Source: Prosthecobacter sp.
GTDB taxonomy: Bacteria > Verrucomicrobiota > Verrucomicrobiia > Verrucomicrobiales > Verrucomicrobiaceae
Direction of reading: 5' to 3'
Length of the DNA: 41,036 nucleotides
Assembly (NCBI RefSeq): GCF_020439865.1
Contig: NZ_JAGRPF010000169.1
Coordinates: 1-41,036 of the forward strand
Part shown: positions 23,526 to 31,394 of the stretch, piece after piece
Layout: every line of letters begins with the position of its first letter
Numbering within the stretch: position 1 is the first letter of the stretch
Notes under the pieces: model-generated
Told to the model about the DNA's origin: nothing
Seen by the model: the letters and a program-made list of their open reading frames with translations, nothing else
Database searches by the model: none
Translations under genes and position numbers: made by a program

Positions 23526-23947
23526 CTTCGCGCATTCAAATCGCATCGGCATCCGATGACGTCGCACGCTGTTTTGATGTCATGCATGAACTGCGGCCGC
23601 ATCTGACCCAGGAGAGTTTTCTCGCGCAGGTCGCCCGGCAGCAGGCACAGGGCTGGCAGATGGCGTATCTCGAATGCGATGGTGCGGTGCGTTCCGTCAC
23701 CGGTTATCGATTGATCGAGAACCTCGCCTGGGGACGCATTCTCTATGTGGACGATCTGGTGACGCGTGGCGCCGACCACGGCGGCGGTTTTGGCAGCCAA
23801 ATGCTCGACTGGCTCATCGCACAGGCAAGGCAGCACCAGTGCGACCAGTTTCATCTGGATTCAGGCGTGCAGCGTTTCGGTGCGCATCGTTTTTACCTGC
23901 ACAAGGGCATGGACATCACCTGCCACCACTTTGCGATGAAATTGTGA
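23522..23947 (+). CDS. GNAT-family N-acetyltransferase
   Basis: 141-residue acetyltransferase fold. The acetyl-CoA loop region is VDDLVTRGADHGGGFGSQMLDWLIAQAR, where R-G-x-x-x-G-G-G-F-G-S stands for the Q/R-x-x-G-x-G/A motif. The C-terminal strand FHLDSGVQRFGAHRFYLHKGMDI is also typical. The start overlaps the stop of the molybdopterin enzyme by ATGA, so the two are translationally coupled. That suggests a functional or at least transcriptional link. The acceptor substrate is unknown. Confidence 0.85.
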   Translation: MTSRIQIASASDDVARCFDVMHELRPHLTQESFLAQVARQQAQGWQMAYLECDGAVRSVTGYRLIENLAWGRILYVDDLVTRGADHGGGFGSQMLDWLIAQARQHQCDQFHLDSGVQRFGAHRFYLHKGMDITCHHFAMKL

Positions 23948-24003
23948 ATCGCGAAGGCTTGGACGGATGATCGGCCCGAATGCTGCTCTATTAAAACTCA
24001 CTC

Positions 24004-24333
24004 ATGTATTCATCCTCTGTTCCTTGGAAGGTTTTGTCGTCCAGCGTCTCCGTCAGTGTTCTCACGGAGGGGTGGAATCTGGATCGCCTCGATGACGGGG
24101 CAGAGGAGGAGATTCGAACCTTCAAAGTTTGCGTGACGTTTGATGCGCCCTTTCTGGCGGTGCCTGTGGTTCAGCTGGGGCTGAGCGGTTTTGACATGGA
24201 TCAGCGCGACAGCGCCCGTCTCAAGGTGACGACCGAGGGTATCACGGAGTCGGGATTCCAGGCGGTTATCACCACTTGGGCCGGGACACGGGTTTACGCG
24301 GCGGAGTTCAACTGGATCGCCATAGGTCCTTGA
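24004..24333 (+). CDS. H-type lectin domain protein
   Basis: 109 residues, essentially a single carbohydrate-binding domain. The C-terminal two thirds (about 38-108) match the H-type lectin family typified by snail agglutinin and discoidin. The signature is PFLAVPVVQLGLSGFDMDQ, then ARLKVTTEGITESGFQAVI, ending in TWAGTRVYAAEFNWIAIG. These proteins bind GalNAc or related sugars as trimers or hexamers. There is no signal peptide and no other domain; a free cysteine, C43, is present. It sits alone between the GNAT gene (57 bases upstream) and the secreted barrel protein. How it would leave the cell, if it does, is unknown. Confidence 0.8.
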   Translation: MYSSSVPWKVLSSSVSVSVLTEGWNLDRLDDGAEEEIRTFKVCVTFDAPFLAVPVVQLGLSGFDMDQRDSARLKVTTEGITESGFQAVITTWAGTRVYAAEFNWIAIGP

Positions 24334-24521
24334 GGGCGCGGATTTTTCTCGACAGCGATTTTTGTCGCATAGGCCGTGCCATGAGGCGGGCAATGTTTTC
24401 GTTGTGTTCCAGGATCGATTGAACATGCTTCCCAATGCCGTCCTGCCCGGCGGAGACGGGAGGTGCTGGAAGAACTGATCCATCCAGCGGCAGACAGTTC
24501 CGCCCCAACCGGAGGTTTGCC

Positions 24522-25466
24522 ATGAAGAAACGTACGTGGTTTAAGCGATCCAGCCTGATTCTTTCCGCCGTGGTGTCGATGGCGGCCCCCACCGGGAAAG
24601 TGGAGTTCTCCAAGGAATCGAAGAACCCCAAGGGCTGCAAGAAATCCAAGTCGCCGTTCTCCCATGTCGCGGGTGACGAGTATGCGGACGGCGACCCGCC
24701 ATTTGACGATGATCCTCACGGGACGCGATGTCGCGCCACGAGTGGTCATTCGGTGGTGCACACACCTCCGGGGGACGGAGGGCATCACTACGAATGGAAG
24801 CGCAACATCAGCACCACGGTCTTCTGGATTGGCGAGAAGCCCACGGCAGGCAATCCCGTGCCCAATCATGCGAGCAGCTGGGATGAGAAGTGGGCGAAAC
24901 ACTACGGTGGCTACGACGATCCCAGCCCCAAGGCCCGGAAGGGTTTCCTGCCTGCCGATTTCGTCCCCAAGCAGAACCCTTTCTATGTGGCGCTCCCCTA
25001 CAACGACATCGCGAAGAACGGACACAAGAAGGAGGCGCGCAGCATCATCCCCTGGTTCAAGGAAAACTTCACCAGCAAGTGGAAATCAGTGTGCAAGGGG
25101 CGCTGGATCGCCATTCGCAAAGGCGACCGCGTCTGCTACGCGCAGTGGGAGGACGCCGGACCGTTCACCACGGACGACTCGGAGTACGTCTTCGGAAATG
25201 CGCGTCCGAAACCCAATGCCAATCAACATGCTGGACTCGATGTCTCGCCCGCCGTGCGGGATTTTCTCGATCTGGATGGAAGCGACGTGACCGACTGGAA
25301 GTTTGTCGAGTTTGAAGACATTCCCGTCGGGCCGTGGGCCGAACATGGCGAGAACAATCACTTCGTGATCGAACGCAAGGCCGCTGAGAAGCGCGCTGTT
25401 GCCGAGGCCGCTCCTCCGAAGGAAACACCCGTCATTCGCCGCCGCCATCATGCATCGGAAGGCTGA
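24522..25466 (+). CDS. Secreted protein with RlpA/DPBB-like motif
   Basis: 314 residues, function unknown. A weak signal peptide is present (basic start, then SSLILSAVVSMAAP). Residues 40-130 are low-complexity and rich in Asp, Gly, His and Pro. The conserved part is about 155-275: FYVALPYND, then a region with GRWIAIRKGDRVCYAQWEDAG, then GPF and YVFGNARP, then GLDVSPAVRDFLDL. The D-x-G-P-F followed by LDVSPAV recalls double-psi beta-barrel proteins such as RlpA, where the aspartate is catalytic in lytic enzymes. A wall-related role is possible but not shown. The tail is basic (RKAAEKRAV...IRRRHHASEG). A GGAGG site 9 bases upstream supports the ATG at 24522. Confidence 0.65.
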   Translation: MKKRTWFKRSSLILSAVVSMAAPTGKVEFSKESKNPKGCKKSKSPFSHVAGDEYADGDPPFDDDPHGTRCRATSGHSVVHTPPGDGGHHYEWKRNISTTVFWIGEKPTAGNPVPNHASSWDEKWAKHYGGYDDPSPKARKGFLPADFVPKQNPFYVALPYNDIAKNGHKKEARSIIPWFKENFTSKWKSVCKGRWIAIRKGDRVCYAQWEDAGPFTTDDSEYVFGNARPKPNANQHAGLDVSPAVRDFLDLDGSDVTDWKFVEFEDIPVGPWAEHGENNHFVIERKAAEKRAVAEAAPPKETPVIRRRHHASEG

Positions 25467-25486
25467 GCTCCTGATGCATGTCCGGT

Positions 25487-26284
25487 TTAGCCTTTGCGGA
25501 AGCACCACGAGCGATAGGACAGCTCGTGGGATTTCAGCGCTTCATACACTCGTGATCCTGGCAGACCGGCAAAGTCGTGGCCCAGCGAATGCAGGAACCC
25601 AGGCAGGCGCTGGCAGATGAGAGCTTCGCTGCGCGCGGCGTTACAGTCCATGCCGCGCAGCACTTCCTCGCGAATGTCGCGTGTTTGCATGATGTCGAGC
25701 GGAGCGCCGTCGATCGCCTGCTCCCAATCGGACCACTGATCGCGGAAACGGAAGTCGGCATAAAGGAAGTGGCCGCCGGGACGAAGAACCCGGGCAACTT
25801 CGGCCAGAAAGCCGGGGAAGTCCGGGTAGCAGTGTGAGGCCTCGACGTTGATCACCGCATCGAGGGAACTGTCAGGGAAGGGGAGCTTCTGGGCGTCACC
25901 TTGAACAAAACTAAGACCAACAACCTGATGACGTTTCTGGCAGAAAGCGATGCCGGTGGGGTTGAGGTCGAGACCGGTGTAGCTGGCGGGCTGCATTGTC
26001 CGTGTGAGCCACGACGCTCCGCCGCCATGTCCGCAACTGACTTCGAGCACTTCTTTGCCCTGCAGATCGATCTGCGAGGCAACGTGGTGATAGAGCTGGA
26101 TGCACGCGCGGTTCGGCTCGTCTGCTGGATCGAGTTGCAAACCGACAGGCGGGTCAGTTTCAAAGGCGTAGTTTAAAAACAGCACCTCCTCGCCGCGCAG
26201 CCTTCGGGTCAGAAAGGGATACCAAAGCCGCCAGATGGCCTTGCGAATGGGAGCGATGGAAAAGAGGCGTTCGAGAAGGGACAT
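25487..26284 (-). CDS. Class I SAM-dependent methyltransferase
   Basis: 265-residue methyltransferase. Motif I is KEVLEVSCGHGGGASWLTR, motif II is YTGLDLNPTGIAFC, followed by VQGDAQKLPFPDSSLDAVINVEASHCYPDFPGFLAEVARVLRPGGHFLYADFR, the canonical run of a small-molecule or lipid methyltransferase. N-terminal residues 1-35 form an amphipathic or basic-hydrophobic segment. The closest general resemblance is to methyltransferases acting on polyketide or lipid hydroxyls such as phthiotriol-type enzymes, but this is a broad similarity. The ATG at 26284 was chosen over an upstream in-frame codon at 26338. It diverges from msrP with a 117-base gap. Confidence 0.83.
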   Translation of the reverse strand: MSLLERLFSIAPIRKAIWRLWYPFLTRRLRGEEVLFLNYAFETDPPVGLQLDPADEPNRACIQLYHHVASQIDLQGKEVLEVSCGHGGGASWLTRTMQPASYTGLDLNPTGIAFCQKRHQVVGLSFVQGDAQKLPFPDSSLDAVINVEASHCYPDFPGFLAEVARVLRPGGHFLYADFRFRDQWSDWEQAIDGAPLDIMQTRDIREEVLRGMDCNAARSEALICQRLPGFLHSLGHDFAGLPGSRVYEALKSHELSYRSWCFRKG

Positions 26285-26401
26285 AGATTGCGGGACCCTG
26301 CGATTTGATACGAGCGGACGCAACCGGCCAGTTGGCATTCGTCATATGGGAATAACCTTGCCGCTTGCGTCTCCCACCGTGGACCGCATGCTTTGCCAGT
26401 C

Positions 26402-27367
26402 ATGAGCGACAGTTCCCACATCCCCTCGAGTGAGATCACGCCCGAGGAAACTTTTCTCAACCGGCGCTTCTTCATGAAGTCGGCGATCTGGGCCGGGTCC
26501 ACGCTCGCCACGGCGGGGCTGTATCGCACCTTCAGCCCTCGGCCGGAGGTGAAAAACACCGGCAGTGCGATCAGCACCGTCGCAGAGCCGTTGCAGGAAA
26601 CGTCCCTCGCGGCGGACGAGAAGGTCAACTCGTTCACTGAGATCGCCGGGTACAACAACTACTACGAGTTCTCCACGGACAAGTCGGAGGTGGCGGCGAA
26701 GGCAAAGGATTTCGTGACAAACCCGTGGAGCGTGCAGGTGGGAGGGTTGGTGCAGAAGCCGCGCTCGTTCGACTTGGAAGACCTGCTGAAGTTCGAGTCC
26801 GTAGAGCGCACCTACCGGTTCCGCTGTGTGGAAGGCTGGTCGATGGTCATTCCTTGGGTCGGTTTTCCGCTGTCCAAACTGCTGAACCAAGTGGAGCCGA
26901 CGAGCACGGCCACACACGTCGCGTTTGAGACCTATTATGACGTCAAGCAGATGCCGGACTCCCGTTACGCAGGCATCGATCTGCCGTATATCGAAGGCCT
27001 GCGGCTCGATGAAGCGATGCATCCGCTGACACTGTTGGCCACAGGGCTGTATGGCAAGACGCTGCCGAATCAAAACGGTGCGCCCATCCGTCTTGTGGTG
27101 CCGTGGAAGTATGGCTTCAAAAGCATCAAGTCCGTGGTCAAGATCACGCTGATGGACCGTGAACCGGGCACGACGTGGAGCCTCGCCAATCCGGCCGAGT
27201 ATGGATTCTACTCCAACGTAAACCCGAACGTGGACCATCCGCGGTGGTCGCAGGCGCGCGAGCGGCGCATCGGCGAGATTGGATCGCGGCCGACCCTCAT
27301 GTTCAACGGCTATGCGGAGCAGGTGGCGCATCTGTATGCGGGCATGGACCTCAGGGAGGATTTTTGA
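26402..27367 (+). CDS. msrP: Protein-methionine-sulfoxide reductase catalytic subunit MsrP
   Basis: 321-residue periplasmic molybdopterin enzyme that reduces methionine sulfoxide in proteins. The Tat signal is NRRFFMKSAIWAGSTLA. The family's entry motif EIAGYNNYYEFSTDK is clear. The molybdenum ligand is C142 in YRFRCVEGWSMVIPWVGFPLSKLL. VPWKYGFKSIKSVVKI near residue 240 is a strong MsrP signature. The next gene, msrQ, starts 4 bases after its stop, matching the standard msrPQ operon. The ATG at 26402 is preferred to a TTG three codons upstream. Confidence 0.95.
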   Translation: MSDSSHIPSSEITPEETFLNRRFFMKSAIWAGSTLATAGLYRTFSPRPEVKNTGSAISTVAEPLQETSLAADEKVNSFTEIAGYNNYYEFSTDKSEVAAKAKDFVTNPWSVQVGGLVQKPRSFDLEDLLKFESVERTYRFRCVEGWSMVIPWVGFPLSKLLNQVEPTSTATHVAFETYYDVKQMPDSRYAGIDLPYIEGLRLDEAMHPLTLLATGLYGKTLPNQNGAPIRLVVPWKYGFKSIKSVVKITLMDREPGTTWSLANPAEYGFYSNVNPNVDHPRWSQARERRIGEIGSRPTLMFNGYAEQVAHLYAGMDLREDF

Positions 27368-27371
27368 CGCC

Positions 27372-27989
27372 ATGACTTTCAGTGCGGATTCCCGTTTTCA
27401 CCGGCAGCTGTTTTTCTTCAACGGCCTGCTGCCTGCACTTCTCATCCTGCTGGACGGCTGGCGCGGCAGGCTGGGTGCGAACCCGGTGGAATTTATCACG
27501 CGGTCCACGGGTGTGCTCACACTCGTCTTCCTGATGCTGACGCTTTTGGTCACGCCGCTGCGCAAGATCTGCGGCTGGAACTGGCTGCTCAAACAACGCC
27601 GCCTGCTTGGTCTGTATGCGTTCTTTTACGGCGTCGCTCATCTTCTCACCTACCTCGCCTATGACCGCGACTGGCAGTTGCAGACGGTTGTTGGAGATGT
27701 GTACAAGCGGCCCTTCATCGCCATCGGAATGTTCAGCTTTGCTTTGATGGTGCCTCTCGCGGTGACATCCACCAATGCCATGATCAAGAAACTTGGCGGG
27801 CAGCGTTGGGCGCAACTGCACCGTCTGACCTATTACATCACCATTGGCGGTGTGCTGCACTACTGGATCATCGTGAAGTCGGATGTGACATATCCGTTCT
27901 TCTTTGCGGTGATTCTGGCGGTGCTGCTGGGCTGGCGCCTGGTAATGAGCATTAAAAAAGCGCGGGGTGTTGCGCCCCGCGTCTCGTGA
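27372..27989 (+). CDS. msrQ: Heme-binding membrane subunit MsrQ
   Basis: 205-residue inner-membrane cytochrome of the ferric reductase-like group that passes quinol or flavin electrons to MsrP. About six hydrophobic segments are visible. Likely heme ligands are H90 (FFYGVAHLLTYL), H150 (QLHRLTYY) and H163 (GVLHYWIIVKSD), at the positions conserved in YedZ/MsrQ. The end of the protein, SIKKARGVAPRVS, is encoded by DNA that also forms the terminator of the convergent gene. Confidence 0.93.
   Translation: MTFSADSRFHRQLFFFNGLLPALLILLDGWRGRLGANPVEFITRSTGVLTLVFLMLTLLVTPLRKICGWNWLLKQRRLLGLYAFFYGVAHLLTYLAYDRDWQLQTVVGDVYKRPFIAIGMFSFALMVPLAVTSTNAMIKKLGGQRWAQLHRLTYYITIGGVLHYWIIVKSDVTYPFFFAVILAVLLGWRLVMSIKKARGVAPRVS
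27954..27981 (-). terminator. Rho-independent terminator inside the 3' end of msrQ
   Basis: The arms CGCGGGG (27961-27967) and CCCCGCG (27975-27981) form a 7-base GC stem, extendable by two pairs with one G-U. Read on the minus strand it is followed, one base later, by six T (complement of A at 27954-27959). The orientation serves the minus-strand LamG-like gene whose stop is at 28005. The element lies wholly within the msrQ coding region. Confidence 0.82.
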
Positions 27990-28004
27990 GATCCTGCGGT
28001 CCGC

Positions 28005-28754
28005 TTATTTTTTGGCAGACGTGGCATTCCAGACGGTGATGCCATCAAACCAGCCGCTCTGGCCTGCGACACCGAGCTCGATTTTCGATTTGGTTTCGTG
28101 ACCGATGCCGGGTGACTTGAGGAAGGCGACGGGTTTGCCATCGATACTGACGCGCATCTCGTCACCCACGGTCTCCACGACGAGAGTGTAGTCTTTGTGT
28201 TCTTCAAGCTTCACCGGGAAGGTGGCGCTTTTGCCAGCCATCATCTTGGCGACTTCGGCGCTCTTGGAGGGATCGGCTTTCATTGCCTTGATGACCTCGT
28301 TCTGGCTGCCCTCGCGCTCATCCATGATCGTCACCTTGTCGAGCCGCACCTGGGCGCGGCAGAGATGGCCGTAGTGCGAACCTGTGTATTTGCGGTCATC
28401 GAACTCGACATCAATCATCGTGCAGCCTTCGAAGCGGATGTTCACTTCCACCACGCTGTCTTTCGTCGGCACTTCCAGTCCGTAAACAGCTGCATGCGCT
28501 TTGATGATCGATTTGCCATCTTTCGACGGCATGTCCTTTACGCGGGTCTGGGTGCCTTTGAGCGCGTTGTTTTCAAAAACGAACGTATCGACAACGCGAT
28601 GCCAGCGTTTGTCATGTTCGCTCCCGTTCATGTCGTCGGAGAACAGCACTTCGCCTTTTTCTGCGATCGGTTTGGATGGAATCTTGGGCAGATCGGCGGC
28701 AAAAGCGATCGAGGTGACGAACAAGCAGGGGGCGAGAAGGAGGCTGATTTTCAT
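28005..28754 (-). CDS. Secreted LamG/DUF1080-like protein (first copy)
   Basis: 249 residues with a signal peptide at about 1-20 (LLLAPCLFVTSIAFAADL). The body is beta-rich, with features of the concanavalin-like DUF1080/family-16 hydrolase-like fold common in verrucomicrobia: EVLFSDDMNGSEHDKRWHRV, then FENNALKG, SVVEVNIRFEG, HKDYTLVVETVGDEMRVSIDGKPVAFLKSPGI, and a C-terminal GWFDGITVWNA. I see no catalytic acid pair typical of glycosidases, so it may bind rather than cleave carbohydrate. A second protein of the same type is at 38653-39327. It is convergent with msrQ and has its own terminator. Confidence 0.72.
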   Translation of the reverse strand: MKISLLLAPCLFVTSIAFAADLPKIPSKPIAEKGEVLFSDDMNGSEHDKRWHRVVDTFVFENNALKGTQTRVKDMPSKDGKSIIKAHAAVYGLEVPTKDSVVEVNIRFEGCTMIDVEFDDRKYTGSHYGHLCRAQVRLDKVTIMDEREGSQNEVIKAMKADPSKSAEVAKMMAGKSATFPVKLEEHKDYTLVVETVGDEMRVSIDGKPVAFLKSPGIGHETKSKIELGVAGQSGWFDGITVWNATSAKK

Positions 28755-28844
28755 GGCGCATTGAAACGAGGTCCGCCGTTCGCTTCATGCGGTGAATTCA
28801 AGCCGGCCTTGAGTTTCACGCGCTGAAGTGTCTTGTGTTCACCT

Positions 28845-29186
28845 ATGAGTCAACCTGCCTGCCCGATGTGTGAAATGAATGATGTATTGGACCATGCTGA
28901 CCGCTTCGAATGCATGACCTGCGGTCACGAATGGGCCAAGGATGCCGCTCCGGAGGAACCGGACTCGGAGCGTGTCGTCAAGGATGCGTATGGCGCCGTG
29001 CTCGCAGACGGGGACATCGTGGCGATGATCAAAGATTTGAAACTCAAAGGCTCGTCTGATGTGCTCAAGATGGGCACGAAATCGAAGCCGATCCGCCTCG
29101 TGGACGGCGATCATGAGATCTCCTGCAAGATGAACGGCATCGCGATCGGACTAAAGGCCTGCTTTGTGAAAAAAGTGACTGCTTAG
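28845..29186 (+). CDS. yjdM: Zinc-ribbon protein YjdM (PhnA family)
   Basis: 113-residue cytoplasmic protein. The N-terminal ribbon has C6-P-M-C9 and C23-M-T-C26 in FECMTCGHEW. The C-terminal SH3-like domain has VKDAYGAVLADGDIVAMIKDLKLKGSS, MGTKSKPIRLVDGDHEI and IGLKACFVKKV, which are diagnostic of this family. Despite the old name PhnA, a phosphonate role is not established, and no phosphonate genes are nearby. The ATG at 28845 was chosen over 28833 because the protein then begins with the family's short lead before the first cysteine pair. Confidence 0.9.
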   Translation: MSQPACPMCEMNDVLDHADRFECMTCGHEWAKDAAPEEPDSERVVKDAYGAVLADGDIVAMIKDLKLKGSSDVLKMGTKSKPIRLVDGDHEISCKMNGIAIGLKACFVKKVTA

Positions 29187-29210
29187 TTTTCATTTCAACC
29201 ACGCTCCGCC

Positions 29211-30227
29211 ATGAACGCCCCCGCCGACGCCCCGTCTCCCCAGCTCTTCTTTGAAACGATCAACGCCTTTCAGAAATCGGCGGCGCTCAAGGCGGCGATC
29301 GATCTCAATTTGTTCACCGCCATCGCCAGCACTCCGGCGACCGCAGCCGAGGTGGCAACGCTTTGCCAGTGCCCGGAACGGGGCATCCGTATTCTTTGTG
29401 ACAATCTCACGATTCTGGGATTCCTGATCAAAAAAGAGGGGCGTTACTCGCTCACGCCATCGTCGGCTGCTTTTCTTGATAAGAAATCCCCGGCCTACTT
29501 CGGTTCGGCGGTGAAGTTTCTGCTGGCTCCCGGCCTCACGGAGGCGTTCTCCGATCTCGCCGCCACGATTCGTCGAGGACGTCTCCACACGACCGAACAC
29601 GGCACCACGGCACCTGATCATCCGGCATGGATTGAGTTCGCACGCGCCATGGGACCGATGATGGTGCCCACGGCTCAGGGTGCCGCAGAACTGGTGCCGT
29701 TGGATCCCGCACGTGACACCCGTGTGCTCGACATCTCCGCCAGCCACGGCACCTATGGCATCGCCTTCGCAAAAGTGAACCCACGTGCGCATCTCGTGGC
29801 GCTCGACTGGGAGGCGGTGCTCGCGGTGACGGAAGAGAACGCTGCCGCGGCGGGGATTGGCGACCGTTTCAGCAAGATCGTCGGAGACGCCTTCACCGTG
29901 GATCTCGGCGGCGATTACGATGTGGTCCTCGTGCCGAACTTTCTGCATCACTTTAATACTGCTGACTGCACGCGCTTCCTTCAGCGCGTGCGTGCCGCGC
30001 TGCGCCTCGGAGGGAAGGTGGTCATTGTGGAGTTCGTGCCGAATGAGGACCGGATCACGCCGCCTCCCGCCGCGAGTTTCAGCCTCGTGATGCTAGGCAC
30101 CACGCCGGAGGGGGATGCGTACACATTCGCGGAGTATCAGGCGATGCTCACGTCTGCGGGATTCCAAGGCGCTGAACTGCATCCGCTGCCACCCACGGCG
30201 CAGAGTGCGGTGATCGCGGTGGCGTGA
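29211..30227 (+). CDS. O-methyltransferase-like SAM-dependent methyltransferase
   Basis: 338 residues with the two-part layout of plant-type and antibiotic O-methyltransferases. A winged-helix dimerisation domain (about 15-95; LKAAIDLNLFTAIASTPATAAEVATL, then GFLIKKEGRYSLT) is followed by the catalytic Rossmann domain. Motif I is DTRVLDISASHGTYGIAFA, with the usual G-x-G-x-G altered to S-x-S-H-G-x-Y-G. Then come LVALDWEAVLAVTEENA, VVLVPNFLHHFNTADC and GGKVVIVEFVPNEDRITPP. The histidine of FLHHF is where these enzymes often keep a catalytic base. The acceptor is unknown. It starts 24 bases after yjdM. Confidence 0.83.
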   Translation: MNAPADAPSPQLFFETINAFQKSAALKAAIDLNLFTAIASTPATAAEVATLCQCPERGIRILCDNLTILGFLIKKEGRYSLTPSSAAFLDKKSPAYFGSAVKFLLAPGLTEAFSDLAATIRRGRLHTTEHGTTAPDHPAWIEFARAMGPMMVPTAQGAAELVPLDPARDTRVLDISASHGTYGIAFAKVNPRAHLVALDWEAVLAVTEENAAAAGIGDRFSKIVGDAFTVDLGGDYDVVLVPNFLHHFNTADCTRFLQRVRAALRLGGKVVIVEFVPNEDRITPPPAASFSLVMLGTTPEGDAYTFAEYQAMLTSAGFQGAELHPLPPTAQSAVIAVA

Positions 30228-30300
30228 GCGCGTCTGGCCGCAGCATTTCGTGGTATCAAAGCACTTGCGCGGGAGACGTATTCGCCGACTCATCGCTTCG

Positions 30301-31074
30301 ATGAAAACTTGGTCTCTTTTCTTCGCCGCTACCGTTCTTGCATTTCCTGCGCTGTCCCTGGCGCAAAGCGACACCGCCCATCACCGCGCGGTTTACAGCC
30401 AGATCAACGACAATGAGAAGTCCTTCACGAAGGTCACCGCCACCCACAAGGATGAACCGACGGTGTTTGCTCTCACCGGCTGGCTGGATAACGGCGAGGT
30501 GAGGAAGATTGTCGCCGAGTGCAGTGACGACGGCGAAGGTGTGACGGAGTACTATCTGGAGGGCGGCAAACCGCTCTTCGTGTACAACGTCTATTACCGA
30601 ACCACCGAAAGCGGCAAACGCGGCGAGAAGATCGAGGAGCGTCTTTATTTCAAGGACGGCAGCATCTTCAAATGGCTCACCACCGAGAAGCCGGCGCCCG
30701 TGTTTCACGGCGAGGACTATGCGGCAACCACGGAGCTCTACACGGAGAACTGCGCCGCGTTTGTAGCCGCGCTGAAGCGTGGCAAGGCCGGAGGAAAGGC
30801 CAAGGCGGCAACTCAGGTGGTGGAAGGCACGTTTGTCGGCATTGAGGAAGGCGATTACTTCCATTGGAATATGCGCACGAAGGCCGGTGAGGAACTGTCG
30901 TTCTTCATTCTGAAGCCCGATGCCTCGGTGGAGAAGGTGCTCGAAAATGCCGATGCCTACGCGGGCAGAAAGTGCCGGGTCACATCCAAGAAGTCGATGG
31001 AGAACATTCCTGAAGCCGGCGGCAAAATGGAGATCGAGCAGATCCTAAGTGTGGAGTGGCTTGGAAAGAAGTGA
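30301..31074 (+). CDS. Secreted protein of unknown function
   Basis: 257 residues, not recognised. A signal peptide covers about 1-21 (LFFAATVLAFPALSLAQ). The first half alternates charged and aromatic residues in a pattern suggesting beta sheets (GWLDNGEVRKIVAECSDDGEGVTEYYLEGGKPLFVYNVYYR-like run). The second half has a small domain starting VVEGTFVGIEEGDYFHWNM and ending EIEQILSVEWLGKK, which resembles an OB-like module used to report on small-ion or cofactor binding in other exported proteins; this is only a visual impression. A 70-residue membrane protein follows after 6 bases. Confidence 0.65.
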   Translation: MKTWSLFFAATVLAFPALSLAQSDTAHHRAVYSQINDNEKSFTKVTATHKDEPTVFALTGWLDNGEVRKIVAECSDDGEGVTEYYLEGGKPLFVYNVYYRTTESGKRGEKIEERLYFKDGSIFKWLTTEKPAPVFHGEDYAATTELYTENCAAFVAALKRGKAGGKAKAATQVVEGTFVGIEEGDYFHWNMRTKAGEELSFFILKPDASVEKVLENADAYAGRKCRVTSKKSMENIPEAGGKMEIEQILSVEWLGKK

Positions 31075-31080
31075 TGGTGC

Positions 31081-31293
31081 ATGGCCTCTCCTGAAAACGT
31101 TCAACTCGCCGCCCGCTTCGGCATGTTCATGCTGGCCGCAGGAGGCCTGGGGCTCTTTCTCGGCACCACCTTGGGGCGAAGTGGCATTGTAAGGCGTGCC
31201 GACAAGCCCGGTGAATTCTATGTGATCTGCTTCTCACATCTTGCTGTGGGGACGTTCTGTTACCTGGGTCAGTTTTTTGTGACCACCCCCTGA
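31081..31293 (+). CDS. Small two-helix membrane protein
   Basis: 70 residues, not recognised. Two hydrophobic stretches flank a short basic loop: ARFGMFMLAAGGLGLFLGTTLG, then GRSGIVRRADKPGEFY, then VICFSHLAVGTFCYLGQFFV. It begins 6 bases after the preceding secreted protein and is probably co-transcribed with it. Coding potential rests on the clean two-helix pattern and tight spacing. Confidence 0.55.
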   Translation: MASPENVQLAARFGMFMLAAGGLGLFLGTTLGRSGIVRRADKPGEFYVICFSHLAVGTFCYLGQFFVTTP

Positions 31294-31394
31294 CCGGCAG
31301 TTGGTGCTTTTCAGGGGATGAAGCCGTCGTCAGCTCCGTTTGAGGTGGTTCAGATGATAGAGACTGGGCATCCTCCCGTTGGATGGTGCCTCCG

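Noticed and set aside
22272..23567. Minus-strand open frame over the molybdopterin enzyme
   Set aside because: Antisense shadow; the plus frame has a Tat signal and cofactor motifs.
24110..24121. GATTCGAACC, resembling a tRNA T-arm
   Set aside because: No acceptor, D or anticodon arm can be built around it, and it lies in frame inside the H-type lectin gene.
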